From: Pseudomonadota bacterium
Lineage (GTDB): Bacteria > Pseudomonadota > Gammaproteobacteria > Burkholderiales > Burkholderiaceae_C
DNA length: 41,464 nucleotides
Assembly (NCBI GenBank): GCA_018241405.1
Contig: JAFEDY010000040.1
Span: 1-41,464 of the forward strand
Reading direction: 5' to 3'
Part shown: positions 17,850 to 26,749 of the stretch, in pieces
Layout: every line of letters starts with the position of its first letter
Numbering within the stretch: the stretch's first letter is position 1
Program-made: the position numbers and the translations under genes
The notes under the pieces: generated by a model
What the model was told of the DNA's origin: nothing
Database searches by the model: none
What the model saw: only the letters and a program-made list of their open reading frames with translations

Positions 17850-18554
17850 ATGACATCCGAGACACAGGCGCAACGCCGCCGGCTGGCACTGTTCGACCTG
17901 GACCACACGCTGCTGCCGCTCGACTCCGACTATGAGTGGGGCGAGTTCACCATACGCATAGGCTGGACCGACCGCGAGGAATTCGGCCGGCGCAACAAGG
18001 CCTTCTACGACGACTACGTGGCCGGCCGGCTGGATGTGCACGACTACGTGCGCTTCGCCACCGAAGCCGTGCGTGAGCGCGGCGCCGATGCCGCGGCCGG
18101 CGCGCACGCGCAGTTCATGCGCGAGGTGATTGCGCCTGCCATCCATGACCAGGCGCTGGCCCTGCTGAGCCGCCATCGCGACGCGGGCGACGAGGTGCTG
18201 ATCATCACCGCCACCAATGAATTCATCACCCGCCCCATCGCCCAGGCCCTGGGCGTGGAGCAGCTGCTGGCGCTGGAACTCGAGCGCGACGAGGGTGGCT
18301 GGATCACCGGCGGCATTCGCGGCGTGCCCACCATGCGCGAAGGCAAGGTGCGGCGCATGGAGCAATGGCTGGCCGAGCGCGGCCTGTCGTGGCAGGACGT
18401 GGACAGCACCTTCTACAGCGACTCCATGAACGACGTGCCGCTGCTGGAGAAGGTGAACCACCCCGTCGCCACCAACCCCGACCCGCGCCTGCGGGCCCTG
18501 GCCGAGCAGCGCGGCTGGCCCATCCTGGACCTGTTTCCCTCACAACAACAATGA
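17850..18554 (+). CDS. HAD-IB family phosphatase (SerB-like)
   Basis: Cytosolic phosphomonoesterase of the HAD-IB subfamily, 234 aa. Motif I is FDLDHTLL (nucleophile D16, acid D18), motif II IITATNEF, motif III/IV YSDSMNDVPLL, with a helical cap between. Homologues in beta-proteobacteria sit between hda and pcnB; their substrate (phosphoserine or another small phosphate) is not settled by sequence. The stop overlaps the pcnB start as ATGA (18551-18554), so translation is coupled. Confidence 0.9.
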   Translation: MTSETQAQRRRLALFDLDHTLLPLDSDYEWGEFTIRIGWTDREEFGRRNKAFYDDYVAGRLDVHDYVRFATEAVRERGADAAAGAHAQFMREVIAPAIHDQALALLSRHRDAGDEVLIITATNEFITRPIAQALGVEQLLALELERDEGGWITGGIRGVPTMREGKVRRMEQWLAERGLSWQDVDSTFYSDSMNDVPLLEKVNHPVATNPDPRLRALAEQRGWPILDLFPSQQQ

Positions 18555-20122
18555 TCAAGACCTTCATCGACAAACTGCTGGGCAAGGGCGCCGCCGGCGC
18601 GGGCCGCGCGCCCAAGAACCGCTTTGGCAAGCGCGCCGAGGTGCCGGCCGCGGTGCACGGCATCAACCCCGAACTCGTGGATCGCCGCGCCACCGACGTG
18701 GTGCGCACGCTCAAGCAGGCGGGCTTCGAGGCCTACATCGTCGGCGGCGCCGTGCGCGACCTGCTGCTGGGATTGAAGCCCAAGGACTTCGACGTGGCCA
18801 CCAACGCCACGCCCGAGCAGGTCAAGGGGCTGTTTAGGCGTGCCTTCATCATCGGCAAGCGCTTTCGCATCGTGCATGTGGTGCATGGGCGCGGGCGCGA
18901 GCATGAGGTGATCGAGGTCTCCACCTTCCGCGCCTACCTGGACAACGCCGCGGCCGAGCAGGTCAGCGGCAACGAGAAGACCAGCAAGCACGCCCTGGCC
19001 GGCATGCAGCATGCCGTGGACGCCAGCGGCCGCGTGCTGCGCGACAACGTCTGGGGTCCGCAGGACGAGGACGCCACGCGGCGCGACTTCACCGTCAACG
19101 CCATGTACTACGACCCCGAGACCGAGGTCGTGGTGGACTTCCACAGGGGCATAGAGGACGCGAAGAAACGCGTGCTGCGCATGATCGGCGACCCGGCCAC
19201 GCGCTACCGCGAGGACCCGGTGCGCATCATCCGCGCCGTGCGCTTCGCCGCCAAGCTGAGCCCGCTGGGCTTTGCGCTCGAGCCCAAGACCGCCAAGCCC
19301 CTGCTGGCCTGCGAGCCGCTCCTGCAGGAGGTGCCGCAAAGCCGTTTGTTCGACGAAATGCTCAAGCTGCTGCAGACCGGCCATGCGCTGGCCTCCGTCG
19401 CGCAGCTGAAAAAACTGGGGCTCGAAAAAGGCATCTACCCGCTGCTCGACGTGGTGGTGGAGCGCGCCGAGCTGCCCTTCGTGCAGGCCGCGCTTGCCGA
19501 CACCGACCGCCGCGTGGGCGAGGGCAAGACCGTGGCGCCCAGCTTTCTGCTGGCCTGCGTGCTGTGGCAGGACGTAAAGGCCGGCTGGGAGCAGCGCCTG
19601 GCGCGCAACGAGCACGCCTTCCCGGCGCTTCAGGAGGCCATCGACGAGGTGTTCGACAAGCGCATCGGCGACGTGTCCGGCCGCGGCAAGCTGGCGGCCG
19701 ACATGCGCGAGATCTGGGTCATGCAGCCGCGCTTCGAGAAGCGCTCGGGCAGCACGCCCTTCAGCATGATTGCGCATATCCGCTTTCGTGCGGGCTTCGA
19801 CTTCCTGCGCCTGCGCGCCGACGTGGGCGAGGTCGAGGAGGGCCTGGCCGAGTGGTGGCAGCAGTTCTCGCTGGCCGACGACGCACGCCGCGAGGACATG
19901 ATCGACCAGATGCGCGAGGAGCAGCGCACGCGCCAGCGCAAGGCCCAGCCCGTGGCGCGGCGTGTACCCAAGGCGGCCGACGCCGCAGCGGCCGAGGCGC
20001 CGGCCGGGGAGGACCTGCCCCTTGACGCCGCCGCACCCAAGAAGCGCCGCCGCCGGCGCCGCAAACCCGCGGGCGGTGCGGCCGAGGGCGGCGGCCATTC
20101 CAGCGCGGCCGGCGACGCGTGA
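18551..20122 (+). CDS. pcnB: Poly(A) polymerase I
   Basis: Adds 3' poly(A) tails to RNA, marking it for decay. The 523-aa product has the class II nucleotidyltransferase site YIVGGAVRDLLLG with catalytic D79 and D81 in KDFDVATN, then RRDFTVNAMYYDP and YREDPVRIIRAVRFAAKL. Length and the basic C-terminal tail (KKRRRRRRK) favour PcnB over tRNA CCA-adding enzyme. The tail is Ala/Pro/Lys/Arg rich and probably unstructured RNA-binding sequence. Coupled to the HAD gene (ATGA) and to folK (GTGA). Confidence 0.93.
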   Translation: MIKTFIDKLLGKGAAGAGRAPKNRFGKRAEVPAAVHGINPELVDRRATDVVRTLKQAGFEAYIVGGAVRDLLLGLKPKDFDVATNATPEQVKGLFRRAFIIGKRFRIVHVVHGRGREHEVIEVSTFRAYLDNAAAEQVSGNEKTSKHALAGMQHAVDASGRVLRDNVWGPQDEDATRRDFTVNAMYYDPETEVVVDFHRGIEDAKKRVLRMIGDPATRYREDPVRIIRAVRFAAKLSPLGFALEPKTAKPLLACEPLLQEVPQSRLFDEMLKLLQTGHALASVAQLKKLGLEKGIYPLLDVVVERAELPFVQAALADTDRRVGEGKTVAPSFLLACVLWQDVKAGWEQRLARNEHAFPALQEAIDEVFDKRIGDVSGRGKLAADMREIWVMQPRFEKRSGSTPFSMIAHIRFRAGFDFLRLRADVGEVEEGLAEWWQQFSLADDARREDMIDQMREEQRTRQRKAQPVARRVPKAADAAAAEAPAGEDLPLDAAAPKKRRRRRRKPAGGAAEGGGHSSAAGDA

Positions 20123-20637
20123 GCCGCGCCACCCAAGCTGGCCCGTCGGAAGCCGGCGCCGTGAGCGCCTGGATTGCCCTGGGCGCCAATCTGGGCGACG
20201 CACGCGCCGCCCTGCGCGGTGCCCTGCAGGCCATGGCGGTGCTGCCGGACACGCGGTTGCTGGCCGTGTCTTCGTTGTACCGCAGTGCACCCGTGGATGC
20301 GCTCGGCCCCGACTACCTCAACGCCGTGGCCGAGCTGCAGACCGGCCTGGCGCCACTCGACCTGCTGCACGCACTACAGGCGATAGAGCAGGCCGCCGGC
20401 CGCGAGCGGCCCTACCGCAACGCGCCGCGCACGCTAGACCTGGACCTGTTGCTCTACGGCGAGCAGCGCCTGGAAGGCGCCGAGCTCACCGTACCCCACC
20501 CACGCATGTGGCAGCGTGCCTTCGTGCTGCTGCCGCTGGCCGAGCTGCGGCCCGGCTGGGTCACGCCGGCGCAGCTGCAGGCGGTAGCGGCCCAAGCCAT
20601 TGAGCGCCTGGACGCGCCGTCCGCCTGGACCCGCTGA
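20119..20637 (+). CDS. folK: 2-amino-4-hydroxy-6-hydroxymethyldihydropteridine pyrophosphokinase (HPPK)
   Basis: Transfers pyrophosphate from ATP to hydroxymethyl-dihydropterin in folate synthesis. The 172-aa product shows AWIALGANLGDARAAL, VSSLYRSAPV, YLNAVAEL, and the metal and substrate segment RNAPRTLDLDLLLYG, followed by VPHPRMWQRAFVLLPL. GTG 20119 overlaps the pcnB stop (GTGA); GTG 20161, immediately before the HPPK core, is a possible alternative start. No terminator follows within the 191-nt gap to the glycosyltransferase. Confidence 0.94.
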   Translation: MSRATQAGPSEAGAVSAWIALGANLGDARAALRGALQAMAVLPDTRLLAVSSLYRSAPVDALGPDYLNAVAELQTGLAPLDLLHALQAIEQAAGRERPYRNAPRTLDLDLLLYGEQRLEGAELTVPHPRMWQRAFVLLPLAELRPGWVTPAQLQAVAAQAIERLDAPSAWTR

Positions 20638-20828
20638 AAGCCACCAGGACGTTAAGCACCTCTTCAGTTTGTACGGCTCACACTGTGGGGATGCCCGAAG
20701 TGCCCGGACCGGATTTTTTGACACCCGCCGACTCCTCCCATGACCAATTCACCAAAGGCGGAATCCGCCGCCCGCAAGGCGCCAACTCGGCCATTGACAA
20801 CAGGGGCTGGACTCTCGGAGGGGCGCAC

Positions 20829-22397
20829 ATGAAGGCGGCAGCCCGTCGGCCTGTCTGGCGCGCCAGCCTGGCCGCACTGGCCCTCATACTCGCCTGGCTG
20901 GCCGCCACGGCCTGGATGCGCCCGCTGCTGCTGCCCGACGAGGGGCGCTATGCCACCGTGGCCTGGGAGATGCTGCGCTCGGGCGACTGGCTCACGCCCA
21001 CGCTCGACGGCCTGCCGTTCTTCCACAAGCCGCCGCTGTTCTACTGGATCACGGGCGCGGCGCTGTCGCTGGCCGGGCCTACCGAGCTCGCGGGACGCGC
21101 CGCGTCCATCGTGGGCGCCACGCTGGGTGCATTCGCGCTCTACCTGTTCACGCGGCGCTGGTGCGGCGGTGCGAGCGCCAGGCGTGTGCTGCTGCTGCTC
21201 CTGGCCCAGCCGCTGTTCTTCGTGGGCGGGCAATACGCCAACCTGGACATGCTGGTGGCCGGCTGCATCACGGCCACGGTGCTGGCGCTGGCCCATGCCG
21301 CCCTGTGCCATGAGCATGGACTGGCCTACCGCCGCATGCTGTGGCTGGCCTATGGCCTGGCGGCGCTCGGCGTGCTGGCCAAGGGGTTGATCGGCTTCGT
21401 GATACCGGCCATGGTCGTCGGCCTGTGGCTGCTGCTGCGCCGGCGCTGGCGCACGCTGCTGGCCCTGCTGTCGCTGCCGGGCCTGATGCTGTTCCTGGCC
21501 CTGGCAGCGCCCTGGTTCTGGGCCATGCAGCAGCGTTTCGACGGCTTTCTGCACTACTTCTTTGTGGTGCAGCATTTCCAGCGGTTTTCCGCAGGCGGCT
21601 TCAACAACGCGCAGCCGTTCTGGTTCTACCCCGTGGTGCTGGCGCTGTGCAGCCTGCCCGCCATCCTGTGGGCGCGCGGGGTGTTTGCGCGCGGCTATTT
21701 CGGTGCCGCCGGACCGCATGGCGCCGTGCGCCTGCTGATGGCGCTGGCCGTGGGCTGCGTGCTCCTGTTTTTCTCACTACCGCAGTCCAAACTGCTGGGC
21801 TACATCCTGCCGGCCGTGCCGCCGCTGGCCTGGCTGATCGCCGACGCCAGCGCGCGCGCGGGCGAACCCATGGGGCGCCGGCGCCTCTGGTGGGCCACGC
21901 TGGCCTGCGGCGCGTTGGTGGGGCAGGCGCTGGTGGTCGGCCTGACGCTGGACCAGCGCCATTCCACGCGTGGCCTGGGCCTGGCGCTGGGGGCGCGGCA
22001 TCAGCCCGGCGAGCCGGTGTACATGCTCAAGGGCTACCGTTACGACGTGCCGTTCTATGCGCGCCTTTCGCGGCCGGTGTTCGTGGTCGATGACTGGAAC
22101 GACCCCGAGGTCGCGCAGCGCGACAACTGGCGCAAGGAGATTGCCGACGCCGCGGCGTTCGATCCGGCCCTGGCCCGGCGCCTGCTGCTGACCCCCGAGG
22201 CCCTGCCCGCGGCGCTGTGCCGCGGCGGCGTCGCCTGGATGGTGGGCGGCGACTATCTGCGCGAGAGCTACCCGTTCCTGGAGCAGGCCCAGGCCGTGTA
22301 CACGGCCAATGGCCAGACCCTCTGGCGCGTCGATCCACGTCAGGCGGCGCAGGCCGCGGTGCTGGGCTGCACCAATGGCGAGCCGGCGGGCAAGTAG
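20829..22397 (+). CDS. ArnT-like family 39 glycosyltransferase
   Basis: Inner-membrane glycosyltransferase of the PMT/ArnT superfamily, which moves a sugar from a polyprenyl-phosphate donor to lipid A or another acceptor on the periplasmic side. The 522-aa product has about a dozen hydrophobic spans and the first-loop signature LLLPDEGRYATVAWEML (D37, E38), then SGDWLTPTLDGLPFFHKPPLFYW. ATG 20829 is chosen for GGAGGGG 5 nt upstream; a longer frame from 20685 has no membrane or family content. The acceptor cannot be told from sequence; 4-amino-arabinose addition is the ArnT paradigm. It converges on the Bug gene, with 21 nt between stops. Confidence 0.88.
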   Translation: MKAAARRPVWRASLAALALILAWLAATAWMRPLLLPDEGRYATVAWEMLRSGDWLTPTLDGLPFFHKPPLFYWITGAALSLAGPTELAGRAASIVGATLGAFALYLFTRRWCGGASARRVLLLLLAQPLFFVGGQYANLDMLVAGCITATVLALAHAALCHEHGLAYRRMLWLAYGLAALGVLAKGLIGFVIPAMVVGLWLLLRRRWRTLLALLSLPGLMLFLALAAPWFWAMQQRFDGFLHYFFVVQHFQRFSAGGFNNAQPFWFYPVVLALCSLPAILWARGVFARGYFGAAGPHGAVRLLMALAVGCVLLFFSLPQSKLLGYILPAVPPLAWLIADASARAGEPMGRRRLWWATLACGALVGQALVVGLTLDQRHSTRGLGLALGARHQPGEPVYMLKGYRYDVPFYARLSRPVFVVDDWNDPEVAQRDNWRKEIADAAAFDPALARRLLLTPEALPAALCRGGVAWMVGGDYLRESYPFLEQAQAVYTANGQTLWRVDPRQAAQAAVLGCTNGEPAGK

Positions 22398-22418
22398 CTG
22401 CGCGGCGGCCCGAAAGGG

Positions 22419-23390
22419 TCAATCGACCTTGGCGCCCGTGGCCTTCACCAGCTGCTGGTACTTGGCGCGCTCGGCGGCCATGAAGGCGTCGAACTGCTCG
22501 GGCGTGGTGGGCACGGGCTCGGCCATCAGGGCCTCGAAGCGGGTCCTGGTCTCGGGCGCCTTGAGGGCGTCGGTGAAGGCCTTGTTCAGCTTGGCAATCA
22601 CGGGCTTGGGCGTGCCCGCGGGCGCCACCAGGCCCCACCAGGTGTCGATGGCGAAGCCCTTGAAGCTGTTCGACAGCGGCGGCACGCCGGGCAGCATGGG
22701 GCTGGCCGCGAGCGAGGTCACGGCCAGCGCGCGGAGCTTGCCGGCCTTGATGTTGGGCGCCGCGGCGGCCAGGTTGTCGATGTTGAAGTCCACCTCGCCG
22801 GCCAGCAGCGCCAGCTGCGCGGGGCTGGCACCGCGGTAGGGGATGTGCAGGGCGTAGATGCCGGCCTTCTGCTTGAACATCTCGCCCGCCAGGTGGCCGG
22901 CGCTGCCATTGCCGCCGCTGCCGTAGTTGAGCTTGCCCGGGTTGGCGCGGGCGTAGGCGATCAGGTCCTGCACGCTGTGGATCTTGAGCTGCTCGGCGCG
23001 CGCGGCGTTGACCACCAGCACGTTGGGCACGCGCACCATCTGCGTGATGCCGGCGAAGTCCTTGGCCGCGTCATAGGGCATACGGCCGTAGAGCCAGGGG
23101 TTCACGGCATGCGTGGCCGTGGCCGCGATGCCTATGGTCAGGCCGTCCGGCGCCGCCTTGGCGACCAGGTCGGCGCCGATGTTGCCGCCGGCGCCGGCCT
23201 TGTTGTCCACGACCACCACGCCCAGCGTGTCGCGCACGCGCTCGGCCAGGGCGCGCGCCGTCACGTCCAGCGGGCCGCCGGGCGCATAGGGCACGACCAG
23301 GCGTATGGGACCCTCTTGTCCATGGCTCAAGGGAGCGGTAAATGCCGCACCGAGGGCGGCCGTCATAAGGAGGAGGTTTCTGCGCTTCAT
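22419..23390 (-). CDS. Tripartite tricarboxylate transporter binding protein (Bug family) 1
   Basis: Periplasmic solute-binding protein of 323 aa, TctC/Bug family, which captures carboxylates or similar small molecules. It has a signal peptide (MKRRNLLLMTAALGAAFTAPLSHGQ), then the family opening IRLVVPYAPGGPLDVTARALAE and DNKAGAGGNIGADLV, plus HIPYRGASPAQLALLAGEVD. ATG 23390 is the only start that gives a proper signal peptide; a longer frame upstream is the shadow of the neighbouring Bug gene. It follows Bug 2 on the minus strand. No TctA/TctB permease gene is in the window, as is usual for orphan Bug proteins. Confidence 0.92.
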   Translation of the reverse strand: MKRRNLLLMTAALGAAFTAPLSHGQEGPIRLVVPYAPGGPLDVTARALAERVRDTLGVVVVDNKAGAGGNIGADLVAKAAPDGLTIGIAATATHAVNPWLYGRMPYDAAKDFAGITQMVRVPNVLVVNAARAEQLKIHSVQDLIAYARANPGKLNYGSGGNGSAGHLAGEMFKQKAGIYALHIPYRGASPAQLALLAGEVDFNIDNLAAAAPNIKAGKLRALAVTSLAASPMLPGVPPLSNSFKGFAIDTWWGLVAPAGTPKPVIAKLNKAFTDALKAPETRTRFEALMAEPVPTTPEQFDAFMAAERAKYQQLVKATGAKVD

Positions 23391-23405
23391 AGGCCGCCAT
23401 TGTGC

Positions 23406-23425
23406 AAAAGCCGGCTTTGGCCGGC
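23406..23425 (-). terminator. Hairpin with T-run between the two Bug genes
   Basis: Minus strand: GCCGGC (23425-23420), CAAA loop, GCCGGC (23415-23410), then TTTT. It resembles a short intrinsic terminator and lies just upstream of the Bug 1 start, so it may end Bug 2 transcripts or attenuate Bug 1. Confidence 0.5.
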
Positions 23426-23458
23426 CCGGGCCGGGGCAATACCACCATAAAACGCAGA

Positions 23459-23490
23459 GGGCGCTGCGGCCTGTATCGGCCGTGGCGCCC
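23459..23490 (-). terminator. 13-bp hairpin after Bug 2
   Basis: Arms 23459-23471 and 23478-23490 pair as GGGCGC-TG-CGGCC with GGCCG-TG-GCGCCC (two G-U wobbles in the middle), leaving a 6-nt loop, 19 nt past the Bug 2 stop. TTTT follows 6 nt after the stem on the minus strand, so termination or 3'-end protection is plausible. Confidence 0.55.
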
Positions 23491-23509
23491 CCTTTGGCGA
23501 TGTCGTGGG

Positions 23510-24496
23510 TTACTGAATCTGGATGCCGCTGTCCTTGACCACGCGCGCCCACTTGGTGGTCTCGGTCGCAAGATGTTCCGCCAGGGCCTGGCGCGAGCCA
23601 CCGAGCGGCGTGGCGCCCATGGTGGCCAGGCTCTTTTTCACCTCGGGGTCTTGCAGCACCTCGTTGACCTCGGCATTCAGGCGATCGACGATGGCCACCG
23701 GCGTGCCCTTGGGCGCCAGCAGCGCGAACCAGGTCGATGACTGCAGCTTGGGGTAGCCCAGCTCGGTGGTGGTCGGCACATCGGCCAGCGCCTGGGAGCG
23801 CGTGGGCGCCATCACCGCCAGGGCGCGCAGCTTGCCGGCCTTGACCTGCCCGACCACGCCCGGCACCAGCTGGAACATGGCCTGTATCTCGTTGGACATC
23901 AGGTTCGTCGTCGCCTGGCCCGGCGCCGCATAGGGCACATGCACCAGCTTCGTGCCGGTCTCGCGCTTGAAGAGCTCGCCGGCCAGGTGCATGGAGCTGC
24001 CATTGCCGGTGGAGCCGTAGTTCAGGCGCTCGGGGCTGGACTTGGCAATGCCGACGAACTCCGCCAGGTCGCGCGCCGGAAGTTCGTTGTTGACCACCAG
24101 GATGTTGGGCACATCGGCGACCAGGGCAATGGGCACGAAGCTCTTTTGCGGATCGAAGGGCAGGCCGTGGTACAGGCTGGGGTTCACGGCCAGGGTGCCG
24201 GCCCAGGAGAACAGCAGCTTGAAGCCATCGGCCGGGGCTGACGCGGCGGCGGTCGCGCCGATATTGCCGTTGGCGCCGCCGCGGTTGTCCACGATGACGG
24301 CGGTCTTGAGCCTCTTGGACAGGCGATCTGCCAGCAGGCGGGCGATGGTGTCGCCCGTGCCGCCGCCACCCGGTGCCGGAACGATGATTTGTATGGGCTT
24401 GTCGGCGGCGGGCCATTCGGCGGCCGCCGAAGCCGGGGCCGCCAGGCCGGTGCCGAGCGTGCAGGTCAGGGCAAGAGTGAAAAGTGAATTACGCAT
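23510..24496 (-). CDS. Tripartite tricarboxylate transporter binding protein (Bug family) 2
   Basis: Periplasmic binding protein, 328 aa, TctC/Bug family. Signal peptide MRNSLFTLALTCTLGTGLAA with cleavage near ASA-AAE, then IQIIVPAPGGGGTGDTIARLL, VDNRGGANGNIGATAA and HVPYAAPGQATTNLM. The ligand is unknown; the run of four Gly in the first binding loop (APGGGGTGDT) differs from the usual PxAPGG(T/S)xD. The start is supported by GGAGACAAACC directly before the ATG. It lies 65 nt after the UroD-like gene and should share its transcript, so the ligand may be the substrate of that pathway. Confidence 0.93.
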   Translation of the reverse strand: MRNSLFTLALTCTLGTGLAAPASAAAEWPAADKPIQIIVPAPGGGGTGDTIARLLADRLSKRLKTAVIVDNRGGANGNIGATAAASAPADGFKLLFSWAGTLAVNPSLYHGLPFDPQKSFVPIALVADVPNILVVNNELPARDLAEFVGIAKSSPERLNYGSTGNGSSMHLAGELFKRETGTKLVHVPYAAPGQATTNLMSNEIQAMFQLVPGVVGQVKAGKLRALAVMAPTRSQALADVPTTTELGYPKLQSSTWFALLAPKGTPVAIVDRLNAEVNEVLQDPEVKKSLATMGATPLGGSRQALAEHLATETTKWARVVKDSGIQIQ

Positions 24497-24561
24497 GGTT
24501 TGTCTCCGGAGGGAATTATCAAGATCAGCAGCTTTGCGTTGGCTTTACGGGGGCTTTAGCG

Positions 24562-25572
24562 TCAGGCGCAGGCCAGGCTGTCCTGGAACTGGTGCGCGGC
24601 GCGTACCACGGCGCGGATGCTGGCGTCCGTGGCCGCCACGGGCAGCACGCAGCCCGGGCCAATCATGAGGCGGCGGCCGCCGGCCTGGGTCAGCGCCTCG
24701 TGTACCTGGTCCTCTATGTCCTGTTCGCTGCCGCGCAGCAGCGTGCCGTGTTCGTTGATGCCGCCCACGAGCAGACGCGGAAAGCCCTCTGCGGCCTGCG
24801 CGATCGTCGGCGCGGTCAGGCGATCGTGCCAGTTGAACATCTGCGCCGGGTAGTCGGCCAGCAGGTCGAACATGATGTCGTCGCCATGGGCGTGCAGCAT
24901 GTTGAGCCGGGCCTTCCCGCGCAGCGCCTCAAGCACCATCAGGTCATAGCGCTTGCCGAAGTGCTCGTATTCGGCCTCGCTCAGGAGGCGGTGCGACGCC
25001 AGCTGCGTGGCGAAGAACAGGCCGTGGGCGCCCTTTGCCAGCGCATCCAGCGCGAAGCGTATCGTGACCTCGGTGATGACCGTCAGTGCGCGCTCCAGAT
25101 CCTCGGGCGCCAGGCGCAGGTCGGCGAACAGCCTGTCGCTGGACATCTTGCGCGCCGTTGTCAGCGGGCTGAACACCGTCTGCAGCAGGGGTACCCGGCC
25201 GCCAAGCGCCTTGGCCGTGGCCGCCAGGGCGTCGTTCTGCCGGCCATACGAGCCGCTGCGCACATCCAGCGCGGCGATGCGCCGCCAGTCCTCGGTGCGC
25301 TGGACGGCCGCCTGAATCACCTCGCGCGCGCCGTTGGCAGCCCCGCGGTAGGCGCTGACGGCGCCCCAGTCCTCGACGCCATAGGTGCCCGAAGGCATGA
25401 ACTTCACCAGGTCGAACTGCCACTTGTCCTGCCACTGCAGCGTGTGCGCCACCAGCTTGTCGGGGTGCAGGTCGTCGTCGGGAAAATGGCGCCACAGGGC
25501 GACCGGGGGCCTGTCGGTGGCCTCGCCGTGGATCGCCGCCTCGACGCGCTGCCAATGGTTCATGGACTGCAT
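24562..25572 (-). CDS. Uroporphyrinogen decarboxylase-fold protein (MtaA/CmuA-like)
   Basis: A 336-aa cytosolic protein of the UroD superfamily. True HemE is unlikely: the N-terminus reads NHWQRVEAAIHGEATDRPPVALWRHFP, the pattern of the UroD-like methyltransferase branch (MtaA, CmuA), and the context is catabolic. Also visible are LNMLHAHGDDIMFDLL and the C-terminal GGRRLMIGPGCVLP. Members of this branch move methyl groups to a corrinoid or thiol, or decarboxylate; the substrate here is unknown. I use ATG 25572 (MQSMNHWQ), which has GGAGA 6-7 nt upstream. It is flanked by a LysR gene and two binding proteins on the same strand. Confidence 0.82.
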   Translation of the reverse strand: MQSMNHWQRVEAAIHGEATDRPPVALWRHFPDDDLHPDKLVAHTLQWQDKWQFDLVKFMPSGTYGVEDWGAVSAYRGAANGAREVIQAAVQRTEDWRRIAALDVRSGSYGRQNDALAATAKALGGRVPLLQTVFSPLTTARKMSSDRLFADLRLAPEDLERALTVITEVTIRFALDALAKGAHGLFFATQLASHRLLSEAEYEHFGKRYDLMVLEALRGKARLNMLHAHGDDIMFDLLADYPAQMFNWHDRLTAPTIAQAAEGFPRLLVGGINEHGTLLRGSEQDIEDQVHEALTQAGGRRLMIGPGCVLPVAATDASIRAVVRAAHQFQDSLACA

Positions 25573-25718
25573 GGACTGTCTCCGTGTTGTCGTTGCCAAA
25601 CCGTCTCTGGCGGTTTTTCAACTGGGTTGGGATGCAGTCAGTTTTCCATGCAGGGCGCGCCGCTACAAACGAGTTGATTCAAAAGTTCCATTCGTCAAAG
25701 ACAAAAGCTCATCCAGGC
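25573..25718. other. LysR to UroD-like intergenic region
   Basis: A 146-nt spacer on the same-strand path from LysR to the UroD-like gene. It holds a 9-nt palindrome TTGATTCAA (25674-25682) and a 6-bp hairpin AAACCG/CGGTTT (25598-25616) in the leader. A separate promoter for the UroD-Bug unit could sit here, but I cannot point to a good -35/-10 pair. Confidence 0.35.
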
Positions 25719-26624
25719 TCAGCATGCCGCGCTGTCGCGATAGGCGCCGCGCAGCTGCTCCAGCAGGGCCAGGGCGTGGATCGAGAGCAGCGTCTCGTCG
25801 CTCCTGGCGCACACGCTCAGCCGGCGCAGAGCCCAGGGCTCCTGCAGGCCTAGGGTCTGCACGCCGTCGCCCTGCAGGTTGCGCAGTACCGAGCGCGGCA
25901 CGATGGCGATGCCCGCGCCCGAGCGCACCAGCGCAATCACGGCGGAAAAGCCCGCGACCTGTATGCGCACGTCGATCGGGTAGCCCAGCGCCGCGGCCTT
26001 GCCGACGATGAAGGTGTGGATGGCCGTGCCGCTGGCCAGCGAGACGACGGGGTGGGCCAGGCAATCGACGAAGCGGGCCCTGCCGTCCTGCCCCAGCGCC
26101 TGCTCTTTGGGCGCGACGATGACCAGCTCGTCCTCGTGGTAGGGCCAGAACCGCACGTCGGGATGCTCGTCGTTCCAGGTGACGACGCCGATGTCGGCCC
26201 GGCCCTCGGCCACGCTTGACACGATCTCGTGGCTCAGGCGCTCCTCCAGCGACACGCGCACCGCGGGGTAGGCTCGCAGGAAGTTGGATAAGTCCTCGGG
26301 CAGGTAGGAGGCGATGGCCGTGCTGTTGGCAAACAGCGTGACATGGCTCTTCACGCCCTGGGCGTAGGGTGCCAGGTTGGCGTGCATCTGCTCGAGCTCC
26401 GCTAGGCAGCGGCGGCAATGCTCCAGCATCACCTGGCCGGCGCGGGTCAACGACACGCCGCGGGCCTCGCGCACGAACAGCCGCGTGCCCAGGCTCTCCT
26501 CCAGCTGCTTGATGCGCAGGCTGGCCGAGGAGGGGGCAAGAAAGCAGTGGGCGGCGCCGCGCGAGACGTTGCCGGCATCAGCGACGGCGACGAAGAGGCG
26601 CAGATCGACCAGGCTGTAATGCAT
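25719..26624 (-). CDS. LysR-family transcriptional regulator
   Basis: Regulator of about 301 aa with an N-terminal winged helix-turn-helix (DLRLFVAVADAGNVSRGAA, then SASLRIKQLEESLGTRLFVR) and a periplasmic-binding-like effector domain. It lies between the UroD-Bug-Bug genes (same strand) and the divergent PLP lyase gene, so it most likely controls both arms. Start choice is uncertain: MHYSLVDLRLF at 26624 gives the usual LysR N-terminus; ATG 26636 is 4 codons longer; neither has a clear Shine-Dalgarno. The 125-nt divergent spacer shows no T-N11-A dyad I would call with confidence. Confidence 0.9.
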   Translation of the reverse strand: MHYSLVDLRLFVAVADAGNVSRGAAHCFLAPSSASLRIKQLEESLGTRLFVREARGVSLTRAGQVMLEHCRRCLAELEQMHANLAPYAQGVKSHVTLFANSTAIASYLPEDLSNFLRAYPAVRVSLEERLSHEIVSSVAEGRADIGVVTWNDEHPDVRFWPYHEDELVIVAPKEQALGQDGRARFVDCLAHPVVSLASGTAIHTFIVGKAAALGYPIDVRIQVAGFSAVIALVRSGAGIAIVPRSVLRNLQGDGVQTLGLQEPWALRRLSVCARSDETLLSIHALALLEQLRGAYRDSAAC

Positions 26625-26749
26625 GAGCTTTTGCATTTGACAAATACTGCTTGTGAGAATGCCCGTTTGTACACCAGCCAGGCCGATGCAAGACTGTGGG
26701 CATCCCGGGCAGCCGTGCTCGGGGCCATCAGCCAAAGGAAACTCGATAA

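Noticed and set aside
22419..24416. A 665-aa minus-strand frame that would join both Bug genes
   Set aside because: Its first half is the out-of-frame shadow of Bug 2 (Arg/Gly/Ala/Gln-rich, no signal peptide). Only the second half, from ATG 23390, is Bug 1.
24562..25572. Calling the UroD-fold gene hemE
   Set aside because: The N-terminal pattern and the catabolic neighbourhood fit the MtaA/CmuA-like branch; heme genes are absent nearby.
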